Below, piece by piece: positions 33,262 through 41,149 of a stretch of 64,000 bases of DNA (within the stretch, counting starts at the first letter, position 1; each line of letters starts with the position of its first letter). The stretch lies in contig JANNCN010000023.1 of NCBI GenBank assembly GCA_031386665.1, positions 13,595 through 77,594 of the forward strand, in the 5' to 3' direction. Under the pieces are notes generated by a model that ran no database searches, was not told the origin of the DNA, and saw nothing but the letters and a program-made list of their open reading frames with translations. The stretch comes from JANYCG01 sp031386665. GTDB lineage: Bacteria; Pseudomonadota; Gammaproteobacteria; Burkholderiales; Burkholderiaceae_C. A program made the translations under genes and the position numbers.

Positions 33262-35290
33262 AAAAATACTGATTGCCAACCGGGGTGAAATCGCCTGCCG
33301 GGTGGCCGCTACCTGCAAGCAAATGGCTATCAAAACGGTGGCTGTTTATTCAGATGCCGACGCCAATGCCAAGCATGTCAGCGTGTGTGACGAAGCCGTG
33401 CACGTGGGCAGTAGCGCCCCCAAAGACAGCTATTTGAAGTGGGAACGCATTCTGGCCGCCGCCAAGGCCACGGGTGCGCAGGCGGTTCACCCTGGCTATG
33501 GTTTTTTAAGCGAGAACGAAGAGTTCGCCCAAGCCTGCGCTGACGCTGGACTGGTGTTCATCGGCCCGCCGCCCTCAGCCATCAGGGCCATGGGTTTGAA
33601 GGCTGAAAGCAAACAGCTGATGGGCCAAGCCGGGGTGCCCTTGGTGCCTGGCTATCACGGTGCCGATCAAGACCCGGCCTTGCTGCAACGCGAAGCCGAT
33701 ACCATGGGCTACCCGGTGTTGATCAAAGCCAGCGCAGGCGGTGGCGGCAAAGGCATGCGCGCGGTGGATCGCACTGAAGACTTTGCGCCGGCCTTGGCAT
33801 CCTGCAAGCGGGAAGCGCTTAACAGTTTTGGCGATGACGCGGTGCTGATCGAAAAGTACGTGCAACGCCCCCGCCACATTGAGATTCAGGTGTTTGGCGA
33901 CACCCATGGCAACTATGTTTACCTGTTTGAACGCGATTGCTCAGTGCAGCGCCGTCACCAAAAGGTGTTGGAAGAAGCCCCCGCGCCGGGCATGACCGAG
34001 GCCATGCGCTGCCAAATGGGAGAAGCTGCGGTGGCGGCGGCCCGTGCTGTGGCGTATGTGGGCGCAGGTACGGTGGAGTTTATTGTGGAGCAGCAAGCCG
34101 ACGGCCGTATGACGTTCTACTTCATGGAAATGAACACGCGTCTCCAGGTGGAGCACCCGGTGACGGAGGCAATTACTGGGCTGGATCTGGTCGAATGGCA
34201 GCTTCGCATTGCCTTTGGCGAGAAACTGCCGCTCTCGCAAGATCAACTGCAAATTCAGGGCCACGCCATCGAGGCGCGCATCTGCGCTGAAAACCCCGAC
34301 AAGAACTTTCTGCCCGCCACGGGCGCGCTGCAGGTGTACGACTTGCCTGATTGCGCCCAATTCGAACGTGCTGAATTTGGCGTGCGGGTGGACTCGGGCG
34401 TTCGCGCGGGCGATGCGATATCGCCCTATTACGATTCCATGATCGCCAAGTTGATCGTGCATGGTGCAACCCGGCAAGAAGCGCTGCAGCGCATGTACGA
34501 TGCCTTGGCCAAGACGCACATTGTGGGTTTGCACACCAATGTGCAGTTTTTACGAAACGTTGTGCAAAGTGAATCCTTTGCCAAGGCCAATCTGGACACG
34601 GCTTTGATTCCGCGAGAAGCCGCTGTGCTATTCAATCAAGAAAAAATTGGCTTGCATTGGGCGGTGGCTGCCGTTGTGGCGCAAACGTTGCTCAATGACC
34701 AGGTTCAGGGCGGCTCCACTGCCATGACAGCAGCCAACGGCTGGCAAGACCCGTGGGCTCGTCGCGATGGATGGCGCTCGCACGGACTGACCCAGCGCAA
34801 GTTTCAATTTGAGTTTCAGGGCCAGGCATATGCCGCTGTGTTGACCTACCAGCACGATGGCGCGGTGCAACTCGCCATTGAAGGCTCGAGGCAAATGGCG
34901 GGTGTTTTGGGGTTTGCACTCGCTGGCGGCGAGATCGACCTGCAATTCAATGGCCAGAGGCGTCGTATCAAGGTTCATCAGCGAGGCGATGTGGCCCATG
35001 TGTTTGGCCCTGACGGTGCCACCCAAATCACGGTTGTGGATGTGCTGGCCCACGCGGGCGACGGCCAGGCCGACACGGGCCGTTTGACCGCACCCATGCC
35101 CGGCAAGTTGGTGTCTTTTGCCGTGAAGGTGGGTGAGAAGGTGGCCAAAGGCCAGCCGTTGGCCATCATGGACGCCATGAAAATGGAGCACACCATTGCG
35201 TCACCCGCAGTTGGCACTGTGGCTGAGCTGTTGTACGCCCCCGGCGACCAAGTGGCCGAAGGTGCCGAACTGCTGAAGTTGGCCCCCTGA
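33254..35290 (+). CDS. liuD: Methylcrotonyl-CoA carboxylase alpha subunit (biotin carboxylase + BCCP)
   Basis: 678 residues from ATG 33254; the frame extending back to 33086 overlaps the xylanase and is rejected. FKKILIANRGEIACRVAAT begins the biotin carboxylase domain, KASAGGGGKGMRAV is the ATP-grasp glycine loop, and FYFMEMNTRLQVEHPVTE the catalytic segment. A middle BT-like domain follows (~460-600). The biotinyl domain has Lys643 in DAMKMEHTI. Start overlaps the xylanase end, so the two are coupled. Confidence 0.95.
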   Translation: MFKKILIANRGEIACRVAATCKQMAIKTVAVYSDADANAKHVSVCDEAVHVGSSAPKDSYLKWERILAAAKATGAQAVHPGYGFLSENEEFAQACADAGLVFIGPPPSAIRAMGLKAESKQLMGQAGVPLVPGYHGADQDPALLQREADTMGYPVLIKASAGGGGKGMRAVDRTEDFAPALASCKREALNSFGDDAVLIEKYVQRPRHIEIQVFGDTHGNYVYLFERDCSVQRRHQKVLEEAPAPGMTEAMRCQMGEAAVAAARAVAYVGAGTVEFIVEQQADGRMTFYFMEMNTRLQVEHPVTEAITGLDLVEWQLRIAFGEKLPLSQDQLQIQGHAIEARICAENPDKNFLPATGALQVYDLPDCAQFERAEFGVRVDSGVRAGDAISPYYDSMIAKLIVHGATRQEALQRMYDALAKTHIVGLHTNVQFLRNVVQSESFAKANLDTALIPREAAVLFNQEKIGLHWAVAAVVAQTLLNDQVQGGSTAMTAANGWQDPWARRDGWRSHGLTQRKFQFEFQGQAYAAVLTYQHDGAVQLAIEGSRQMAGVLGFALAGGEIDLQFNGQRRRIKVHQRGDVAHVFGPDGATQITVVDVLAHAGDGQADTGRLTAPMPGKLVSFAVKVGEKVAKGQPLAIMDAMKMEHTIASPAVGTVAELLYAPGDQVAEGAELLKLAP

Positions 35291-35321
35291 TGAATGGCCC
35301 TTCTGTTTTGGATTTGAACCA

Positions 35322-36242
35322 ATGAGAATTAGTTTCTGCTGCACTGGCACCAAACCCGAACCCTGGCTGGACGGACTGCGCGCCGCTTTGCCACAGGCCA
35401 GCGTTGAGCTTTGGGCGCCCGGTGCGCCCTTGGCCGACTACGCCGTGGTGTGGGCGCCGCCCCAACAATTTGTGGATGAGCAAACCGCGCTGAAGGCCAT
35501 GTTCAACATTGGGGCGGGAGTTGACGCGCTGATGCGCTTGCGAATTCAACCGCAGACGCAACTGGTGCGCTTGGACGATGCAGGCATGTCGGTGCAAATG
35601 GCCGAGTACGTGTGCCATGCCGTTATCCAGCATTTTCGGGATTTCGACGGCTACCAAGCCGATGTGGGCGCGGGCAAATGGTCTTACCGCAAGCCGCGCC
35701 TGCGGTCTGAATTTCCAATTGGCGTGATGGGACTTGGCGTTTTGGGCGAGCGGGTGGCGCGCGCACTGACACAATTTGATTTCTCCGTGTCGGGTTGGAG
35801 CCAGTCCCCCAAAACCATTGCGGGCGTTCGCAGTTTCGCAGGTGCTGCTCAATTTAATGAATTTTTGGCGGGCTGCAAAGTGTTGGTTTGTTTGTTGCCG
35901 CTGACCGATTCAACGCAAAACGTGATGAATTTGACCAGCCTGTCCAAGTTGCAAGCCGGTGCCTACGTGATCAACGTAGCGCGTGGGGCGCATTTGGTCG
36001 ATGCTGATTTGATCCACCTGCTTGACAGCGGCCATTTGGCAGGGGCCACGCTGGACGTGTTTCGCACCGAGCCACTGCCCGCAGTGCACGCGTTTTGGCA
36101 GCACCCCAAAATTCGCATCACGCCGCACACTTCGGCGCGCACCCTGCGGCACGAGTCCATTGCGCAAATTGTCGGCAAAATACAAGCCATGGAGCAAGGC
36201 TTGCCAATTGCTGGCGTGGTCAACCCGATTCGAGGCTATTGA
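35322..36242 (+). CDS. ghrA: Glyoxylate/hydroxypyruvate reductase A
   Basis: 306 residues of the D-2-hydroxyacid dehydrogenase family. N-terminal substrate domain (FCCTGTKPEPWLDGLRAALP), then GVMGLGVLGERVARALTQFDF as the NADPH Rossmann loop, LLPLTDSTQNVMN, and VARGAHLVDADLIHLLDSG with the catalytic Arg. RTEPLPAVHAFWQHPKIRITPHTSA includes the Glu and His. Reduces glyoxylate to glycolate. It lies 31 bp after liuD. A link with AceK and the glyoxylate bypass is suggestive. Confidence 0.92.
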   Translation: MRISFCCTGTKPEPWLDGLRAALPQASVELWAPGAPLADYAVVWAPPQQFVDEQTALKAMFNIGAGVDALMRLRIQPQTQLVRLDDAGMSVQMAEYVCHAVIQHFRDFDGYQADVGAGKWSYRKPRLRSEFPIGVMGLGVLGERVARALTQFDFSVSGWSQSPKTIAGVRSFAGAAQFNEFLAGCKVLVCLLPLTDSTQNVMNLTSLSKLQAGAYVINVARGAHLVDADLIHLLDSGHLAGATLDVFRTEPLPAVHAFWQHPKIRITPHTSARTLRHESIAQIVGKIQAMEQGLPIAGVVNPIRGY

Positions 36243-36296
36243 TAGTGAACAGACGCTTGAACGAGCTTTCTCGCAGCGTCAACCCAAGGAGTTTTG

Positions 36297-37244
36297 ATGA
36301 GCTTACCCACCAAAGTCAAACTGGTTGATGTCGGCCCCCGCGACGGACTGCAAAATGAAAAGCAAACGGTGCCCTCGGCTGTCAAAGTTGAGCTGGTTCA
36401 TCGCTTGCAAGCGGCTGGCTTGACCGAGATTGAAGTCACCAGCTTCGTCAGCCCCAAATGGGTGCCGCAAATGGCCGACAACGCGCAAGTGATGGCTGGC
36501 ATTGTGCGCAAACCAGGCGTGCGCTATTCGGTTTTAACGCCAAACAGCAAAGGGCTTGACGCCGCCATGGCCGCACCGCGCCACCTGTGGCCGGATGAAA
36601 TTGTGGTGTTTGCCGCAGCCAGCGAATCGTTTAGCCAACGCAATATCAATTGCTCACTTGAAGAGAGCATTGAACGCTTTCGCCCTGTGGCGGAGGTGGC
36701 CCGCGCCAACGGTATTTTTGTGCGCGGGGCGATTTCTTGCGCGGTGGGTTGCCCCTATGAGGGTGACGTTGCCCCCGCCAGCGTTGCCAACGTGGCGCGC
36801 CTACTCAAAGGCATTGGCGTGCAGCACGTTGGGGTGGCAGACACCATTGGCGTGGGCACGCCAGTCAAAGTGCAGCGTGCGCTGGAGGCGACCCTGCAAC
36901 ACTACGCGCTCAACGATGTGTCAGGCCATTTTCACGATACCTACGGTCAGGCCCTGGCCAACACGCTCATCGCCCTGCAAATGGGCATTTGGCAGTTTGA
37001 CACCTCGGTCGCTGGCCTGGGCGGCTGCCCCTTCGCCAAGGGCGCAACAGGCAATGTGGCCTCAGAAGACGTGGTTTACATGCTGCACGGCATGGGCATT
37101 GACACCGGCATTGACCTTGAAAAGCTCATTGATGCGGGCCACTACATCAGCGATTTTTTGCAACGCAAACCGAATTCTCGGGCAGCTACCGCGCTTTTGA
37201 ACAAGCGACTGGCTCAAACTGCTGAAGTCGCGGAATCGGCTTGA
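36297..37244 (+). CDS. liuE: Hydroxymethylglutaryl-CoA lyase
   Basis: 315 residues from ATG 36297, with AAGGAG 6-11 nt upstream; TTG 36294 is in the same frame but too close. KLVDVGPRDGLQNEK is the start of the TIM barrel with metal ligand Asp. EVTSFVSPKWVPQMADN, GVADTIGVGTP and SGHFHDTYGQALAN carry the other ligands, and GGCPFAKGATGNVASED the catalytic Cys. It cleaves HMG-CoA to acetoacetate and acetyl-CoA, the last liu step. Confidence 0.95.
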   Translation: MSLPTKVKLVDVGPRDGLQNEKQTVPSAVKVELVHRLQAAGLTEIEVTSFVSPKWVPQMADNAQVMAGIVRKPGVRYSVLTPNSKGLDAAMAAPRHLWPDEIVVFAAASESFSQRNINCSLEESIERFRPVAEVARANGIFVRGAISCAVGCPYEGDVAPASVANVARLLKGIGVQHVGVADTIGVGTPVKVQRALEATLQHYALNDVSGHFHDTYGQALANTLIALQMGIWQFDTSVAGLGGCPFAKGATGNVASEDVVYMLHGMGIDTGIDLEKLIDAGHYISDFLQRKPNSRAATALLNKRLAQTAEVAESA

Positions 37245-37287
37245 TGTCCCCGAACGAATTGGACTGCACAACCCCTTTGACTCTGGC

Positions 37288-37527
37288 ATGACCTCTCCCA
37301 GCGCTGCGCCCAATTACGACTTTTTCACCAAGGCCACTACGCACTTGGTGGCGTCGCCCTGCACCTCGGTTTGCAAAATCAACGTTTCAAGCCAATTGTG
37401 TGAAGGCTGTTTTCGCACCATCGACGAAATCGTCGCTTGGTCGCGCATGGACAACGACGCCAAACGCGCCATCTGGGTGCAAATTGGCATGCGGGCGTCA
37501 GGGGTGGCCAAACCCTCAGCGACATGA
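37288..37527 (+). CDS. DUF1289-domain protein
   Basis: 79 residues. SPCTSVCKINVSSQLCEGCF contains four Cys in the CxxxC...CxxC spacing of DUF1289, followed by RTIDEIVAWSRMD. Such proteins probably bind iron-sulfur or zinc. It follows liuE by 43 bp and overlaps the next gene in ATGA, so it may be the distal part of the operon. Confidence 0.88.
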   Translation: MTSPSAAPNYDFFTKATTHLVASPCTSVCKINVSSQLCEGCFRTIDEIVAWSRMDNDAKRAIWVQIGMRASGVAKPSAT

Positions 37528-38156
37528 AACACATCACTTTTTATTTAGACTTCATTTCGCCCTATGCCTATTTGGCGTTTGAGGCGCTACCGCAGGTGCT
37601 CATGGGGACCAGCTACACAGTGACTTACAAGCCAATTCTGTTCGCAGCTTTGCTTAAACACCACGGCCAGTTGGGCCCCGCTGAAATTCCGACCAAACGC
37701 GAATGGACTTACCGACAAGTGCAGTGGCTCGCCCAGCGTCAGGGGGCTCCGCTTCAAATGCCTGCCGCGCATCCATTCAACCCGCTGGGTCTACTTCGTT
37801 TGGCGCTGGCCTGCGCGCCCGCCAATCGCTACGTGTGCGAGGTCATTTTCAAGCACGCTTGGGTGGGTGGCGCGGACGCCTCTGGTGCAAATCGCCTGCA
37901 AGAGCTGGCTCAGCGTCTCGCGCCTCGTCTGGATGTGAACAGCTCCGAGGTGAAGGATTTGCTCAAAGCCAACACCGACGAAGCGATTCAAAATGGCGTA
38001 TTTGGCGTGCCAACACTGCAGGTGGATGGTAAAAATTTTTGGGGACTTGACGCTTTGCCCATGCTGCGCGACTATATGCAGGGCGATGCGGGGTTTGATT
38101 CAGATGCCTGGGCCAATGCCGCTTTGCTGCCGATAGGCACTGCCAGGCGGAATTGA
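37524..38156 (+). CDS. 2-hydroxychromene-2-carboxylate isomerase family protein (DsbA/GST-kappa fold)
   Basis: 210 residues from ATG 37524; the longer frame overlaps DUF1289. ITFYLDFISPYAYLAFEALP is the family N-terminus with the glutathione-activating Ser in SPYAY. GVFGVPTLQVDGKNFWGLDALPML is the cis-Pro loop (GVPT) and C-terminal helix. Known members isomerise 2-hydroxychromene-2-carboxylate in naphthalene breakdown; here, with no aromatic genes near, the real substrate is unknown. Ends the operon before a strong terminator. Confidence 0.88.
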   Translation: MKHITFYLDFISPYAYLAFEALPQVLMGTSYTVTYKPILFAALLKHHGQLGPAEIPTKREWTYRQVQWLAQRQGAPLQMPAAHPFNPLGLLRLALACAPANRYVCEVIFKHAWVGGADASGANRLQELAQRLAPRLDVNSSEVKDLLKANTDEAIQNGVFGVPTLQVDGKNFWGLDALPMLRDYMQGDAGFDSDAWANAALLPIGTARRN

Positions 38157-38199
38157 ACGGGCGCTGGTTCAGTTTGGCGTTGAATGGGTAGAATTGGAG

Positions 38200-38226
38200 A
38201 AAAAAGAACCTGCAGGTTCTTTTTTT
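38200..38226. terminator. Bidirectional intrinsic terminator
   Basis: GAACCTGCAGGTTC is a perfect palindrome (38206-38219) flanked by six A (38200-38205) and seven T (38220-38226), giving a stem plus U run on either strand. It lies 44 bp after the isomerase and closes the liu block. In the orientation of repeat copy 3 it is the palindrome that follows it. Confidence 0.85.
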
Positions 38227-38254
38227 CCAAAGGGTGCTGTAGGAACCCGTATTT

Positions 38255-38315
38255 TGAATCATTTAAGCCTCTAGCTCTCGAATAATATAGGTTTATTGCT
38301 ATTAATAATATAGCA
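38255..38315 (-). repeat. Dispersed 61-bp intergenic repeat, copy 3
   Basis: Inverted relative to copies 1 and 2. The hairpin TGCTAT-N7-ATAGCA is at 38297-38315, CCTCTAGCTCTCG at 38268-38280 is the complement of the conserved box. The middle part (TATAGGTTTATTGC) is more diverged. Its TAGAGG box is 43 nt from the terminator palindrome. Confidence 0.8.
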
Positions 38316-38329
38316 TTTTGAGGTTGATC

Positions 38330-38632
38330 ATGTTGTTGGCGGTGGTTGTCCTGAAAAGCCTGGTCGAAATCACCTTGATGGTGATCTTCGGGCGTTTTGT
38401 ATTGGGCCGTCTGATTGGCGTCCAACGCCAGAGCAATATCATTTGGCAGCTTTTGGACATTACTGCCAAGCCTGCGCTTCGGCTGACTCGCGCGCTCAGC
38501 CCTGGTTTTATTCTGGACTGCTACATTCCCTGGCTCGCAGCAAGCTGGCTGGCAGCCGTCTGGCTCATTGCCTTGAAGCTGAAAATCGGCATTTGCTTGC
38601 AAATCGGGCTTCTGGCCTGCAAAGTCAATTGA
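38330..38632 (+). CDS. Small membrane protein, hypothetical
   Basis: 100 residues from ATG 38330. Two hydrophobic segments: MLLAVVVLKSLVEITLMVIF at the N-terminus and LDCYIPWLAASWLAAVWLIA near 65-85, so probably a two-helix inner-membrane protein. The segment between (RLIGVQRQSNIIWQLLDITAKPA) is amphipathic. No family recognised. Its stop overlaps the TTG start of the DUF4212 gene, so it is the first gene of the symporter operon. Conserved context elsewhere would be needed to suggest a function. Confidence 0.7.
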   Translation: MLLAVVVLKSLVEITLMVIFGRFVLGRLIGVQRQSNIIWQLLDITAKPALRLTRALSPGFILDCYIPWLAASWLAAVWLIALKLKIGICLQIGLLACKVN

Positions 38633-38883
38633 ACCCCAAGCACCGCTCCTCGTGGAACAGAAACCTTTGGGTGATCAGCCTGCTGCTGGGTTTGTGGTTT
38701 GTTTTGAGCTTTGTGTTGATGTACTTTGCCCGCGAGCTGACCTTCAATTTTTTTGGGTGGCCGTTTTCGTTTTGGGTTGCTGGGCAAGGCGCACCGTTTG
38801 CGTACTGCCTCATCATCTTTTTTTATGCCCGGTACATGAATCGGCTGGATGCCGAACATGACCGCGCAGAGGCGGAGGCTTAG
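38629..38883 (+). CDS. DUF4212-domain protein (small subunit of SSS symporter)
   Basis: 84 residues from TTG 38629 (NPKHRSSWNRNLWVISLLL). Two hydrophobic helices, FARELTFNFFGWPFSFWVAGQG in the conserved centre and YARYMNRLDAEHD at the end, match DUF4212 well. Such proteins are encoded directly before VC_2705-type sodium:solute symporters and are presumed partners. Stop and symporter start overlap by 1 nt. Confidence 0.88.
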   Translation: MNPKHRSSWNRNLWVISLLLGLWFVLSFVLMYFARELTFNFFGWPFSFWVAGQGAPFAYCLIIFFYARYMNRLDAEHDRAEAEA

Positions 38884-40976
38884 TGCCCATTCTGGCCAAT
38901 GAAAAGAGCTCTGATGCCGAGTTCGGCCGTGGGTTGAACCGGCTTTACACGCGGTACACCATTGGCCTGCTGATTTTCGTTCTGGCGGTTGCGCTGCTAG
39001 AGCGCGCAGGCCTGTCCCGAAACAGCATTGGCTACCTTTTTCTGGCAGCAACCGTGCTGCTGTACGCGGGTATCGGCATGATGGGTCGCACCAGTGACCT
39101 CGATGAATACTATGTCGCTGGGCGGCGGGTGCCCGCCTTCTACAACGGCATGGCCACGGCTGCAGACTGGATGTCTGCGGCGTCGTTCATCAGCATGGCC
39201 GGAACCCTCTACCTGAGTGGATTTGCCGGGCTTGCCTTTGTGATGGGATGGACGGGTGGCTTTTGCCTGATTGCTCTGCTTTTGGCGCCGTACCTGCGCA
39301 AGTTTGCAGGGTTCACGATCCCCGATTTTCTGGGAGCTCGATATGACGGCAATTTGCCTCGCGTCATTGGTGCGCTAGGGGCTATTTTGTGTTCGTTTAT
39401 TTACGTGGTCGCCCAAGTCTACGGAATCGGCTTGATCACCACGCGCTTGACGGGACTGGCCTTCGAAATGGGAATCGTCGCAGGCTTGGCCGGCATTCTT
39501 GTCTGCTCATTTCTGGGTGGCATGCGAGCCGTGACCTGGACACAAGTAGCCCAGTACATCGTGCTGATCGTGGCCTACCTCATTCCGGTCATCTGGTTGT
39601 CCGTCAAGCACACGGGGTACCCGGTACCGCAATTGGTTTACGGTTACACGCTGGAACAGGTGGGGACCAAGGAAAAGCAGATTTTCAACAACTCCAAGGA
39701 GCTTGAGGTTCGTGAAATATTTAGAGCCCGCTCTGCAGAGGCTCGTGAAAAGCTCAAAGATGTCCCCGCCTCCATGGCCATCGACCGGGCGCAGGCCAAA
39801 AAGCGGGTAGACGACATCAAAAGCTCATCTGCGTCGTTCACAGAGGTCAGGGCCGCTGAATCTGCATTGGTCGCCTTGCCGCGTGACGTGCCGTCTGCCA
39901 ACGTGGCTTACACCGCCGCCCTGGTTGGCAATGCTGCTCGGGCAAACCCGCCCGTTCCCCACGCCCAGGCGTTTGTTGGTATCGACGAGGCTGCGCAAAG
40001 CGTTGCGCGCAAGAACTTTTTGGCCTTGATCTTTTGCCTGATGATTGGCACCGCTGCTTTGCCGCATATCCTCACGCGCTCTTACACCACACCGACCGTC
40101 CGCGCCGCGCGGGAGTCTGTGGGCTGGACAATATTTTTCATCTTTTTGTTGTATTTCACGGCCCCGGCCTTGGCGGTGCTCGCCAAATTTGAGATCTACA
40201 CCGTGCTGGTGGATACGCCCTTTGATCGACTGCCTGAATGGATTGCCCGATGGAGCGCGGTCGACAAATCTCTGGTGTCCGCGGTTGATGTGAACAAAGA
40301 CGGCATCTTGCAACTGGCCGAACTCACCTTGGGCGGTGACGTCATCATGCTGGCGGCCCCTGAGATCACGGGCTTGCCATACGTCGTGTCTGGCATGGTC
40401 GCGGCGGGTGGTTTGGCCGCTGCGCTGTCGACCGCTGACGGCCTGTTGCTCACCATTTCCAACGCGCTGTCCCACGACATTTATTTCAAAGTTCTCAATC
40501 CAAAAGCGTCAAGTGCCAGTCGGGTCATCGCATCCAAAATGTTGCTGCTGGTCACGGCGTTGGTCGCCGCCTATGTTGCAGCTCAGCGGTCGGCAGATAT
40601 CTTGTTCCTCGTGTCCGCTGCATTTTCGCTGGCTGCGGCAACCTTTTTCCCGGTGTTGACGTTGGGCATCTTCTGGAAGCGGGCAAACAAATGGGGCGCA
40701 TCAGCCGGCATGGTGGCTGGCCTGGCGACAACGCTCTATTACATGTGTCAAACGCAACGGTGGCTCTTTTCTTTAACCCATTCGGAGTTACCCACGCCAG
40801 AGCTGCTCAGGGCGAATATTTGGTGGGACATTGAGCCAATTTCTGCAGGACTTTTTGGCGTGCCCGTCGCCTTTGTTGTGATCATCGTGGTTTCGCTCTT
40901 CACACGGCCACCGCCTCAGCACGTGGTCGAACTGGTTGAATTTCTGCGCTCACCTGGCAATCGATCGCTCCGATAA
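38883..40976 (+). CDS. Sodium:solute symporter, VC_2705/ActP-like
   Basis: 697 residues from GTG 38883. 13-14 hydrophobic helices; YYVAGRRVPAFYNGMATAADWMSAASFISMAGTLYLSGFAG is the SSS signature region, and GLAAALSTADGLLLTISNALSHD the late one. A hydrophilic stretch at about residues 245-375 (charged, probably helical) lies between helices; this is usual for the VC_2705 group. Likely substrates are acetate or other short monocarboxylates. Paired with the DUF4212 protein. Confidence 0.9.
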   Translation: MPILANEKSSDAEFGRGLNRLYTRYTIGLLIFVLAVALLERAGLSRNSIGYLFLAATVLLYAGIGMMGRTSDLDEYYVAGRRVPAFYNGMATAADWMSAASFISMAGTLYLSGFAGLAFVMGWTGGFCLIALLLAPYLRKFAGFTIPDFLGARYDGNLPRVIGALGAILCSFIYVVAQVYGIGLITTRLTGLAFEMGIVAGLAGILVCSFLGGMRAVTWTQVAQYIVLIVAYLIPVIWLSVKHTGYPVPQLVYGYTLEQVGTKEKQIFNNSKELEVREIFRARSAEAREKLKDVPASMAIDRAQAKKRVDDIKSSSASFTEVRAAESALVALPRDVPSANVAYTAALVGNAARANPPVPHAQAFVGIDEAAQSVARKNFLALIFCLMIGTAALPHILTRSYTTPTVRAARESVGWTIFFIFLLYFTAPALAVLAKFEIYTVLVDTPFDRLPEWIARWSAVDKSLVSAVDVNKDGILQLAELTLGGDVIMLAAPEITGLPYVVSGMVAAGGLAAALSTADGLLLTISNALSHDIYFKVLNPKASSASRVIASKMLLLVTALVAAYVAAQRSADILFLVSAAFSLAAATFFPVLTLGIFWKRANKWGASAGMVAGLATTLYYMCQTQRWLFSLTHSELPTPELLRANIWWDIEPISAGLFGVPVAFVVIIVVSLFTRPPPQHVVELVEFLRSPGNRSLR

Positions 40977-41023
40977 GCCTGCGCGATTTATTGAACGGGC
41001 TATCGGGCGGCCTTCGTGGAAAA

Positions 41024-41084
41024 TCGTCAGTTAGCTGTCAGGTATCTGTCAGTTGCTGTTGGTTTCGTGTCAGAGCTTGGTCAG
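41024..41084 (+). promoter_or_regulatory. Tandem CTGTCAG repeats phased at 11 bp (Pho-box-like)
   Basis: GTCAG recurs at 41026, 41037, 41048, 41069 and 41080: steps of 11, 11, 21 and 11 bp. Two units are CTGTCAG separated by GTAT. The 7+4 layout is that of PhoB-type boxes (CTGTCAT with 4-bp spacers), with G at the last position. It precedes the MFS gene by 65 bp and follows the symporter. OmpR/PhoB-class binding is inferred. Confidence 0.5.
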
Positions 41085-41149
41085 TGCGGTGCCCAACAAT
41101 GCAGCAGCCCCAAAGCCTTGAGGGCCTTTATACATTTGGAGACAACACT

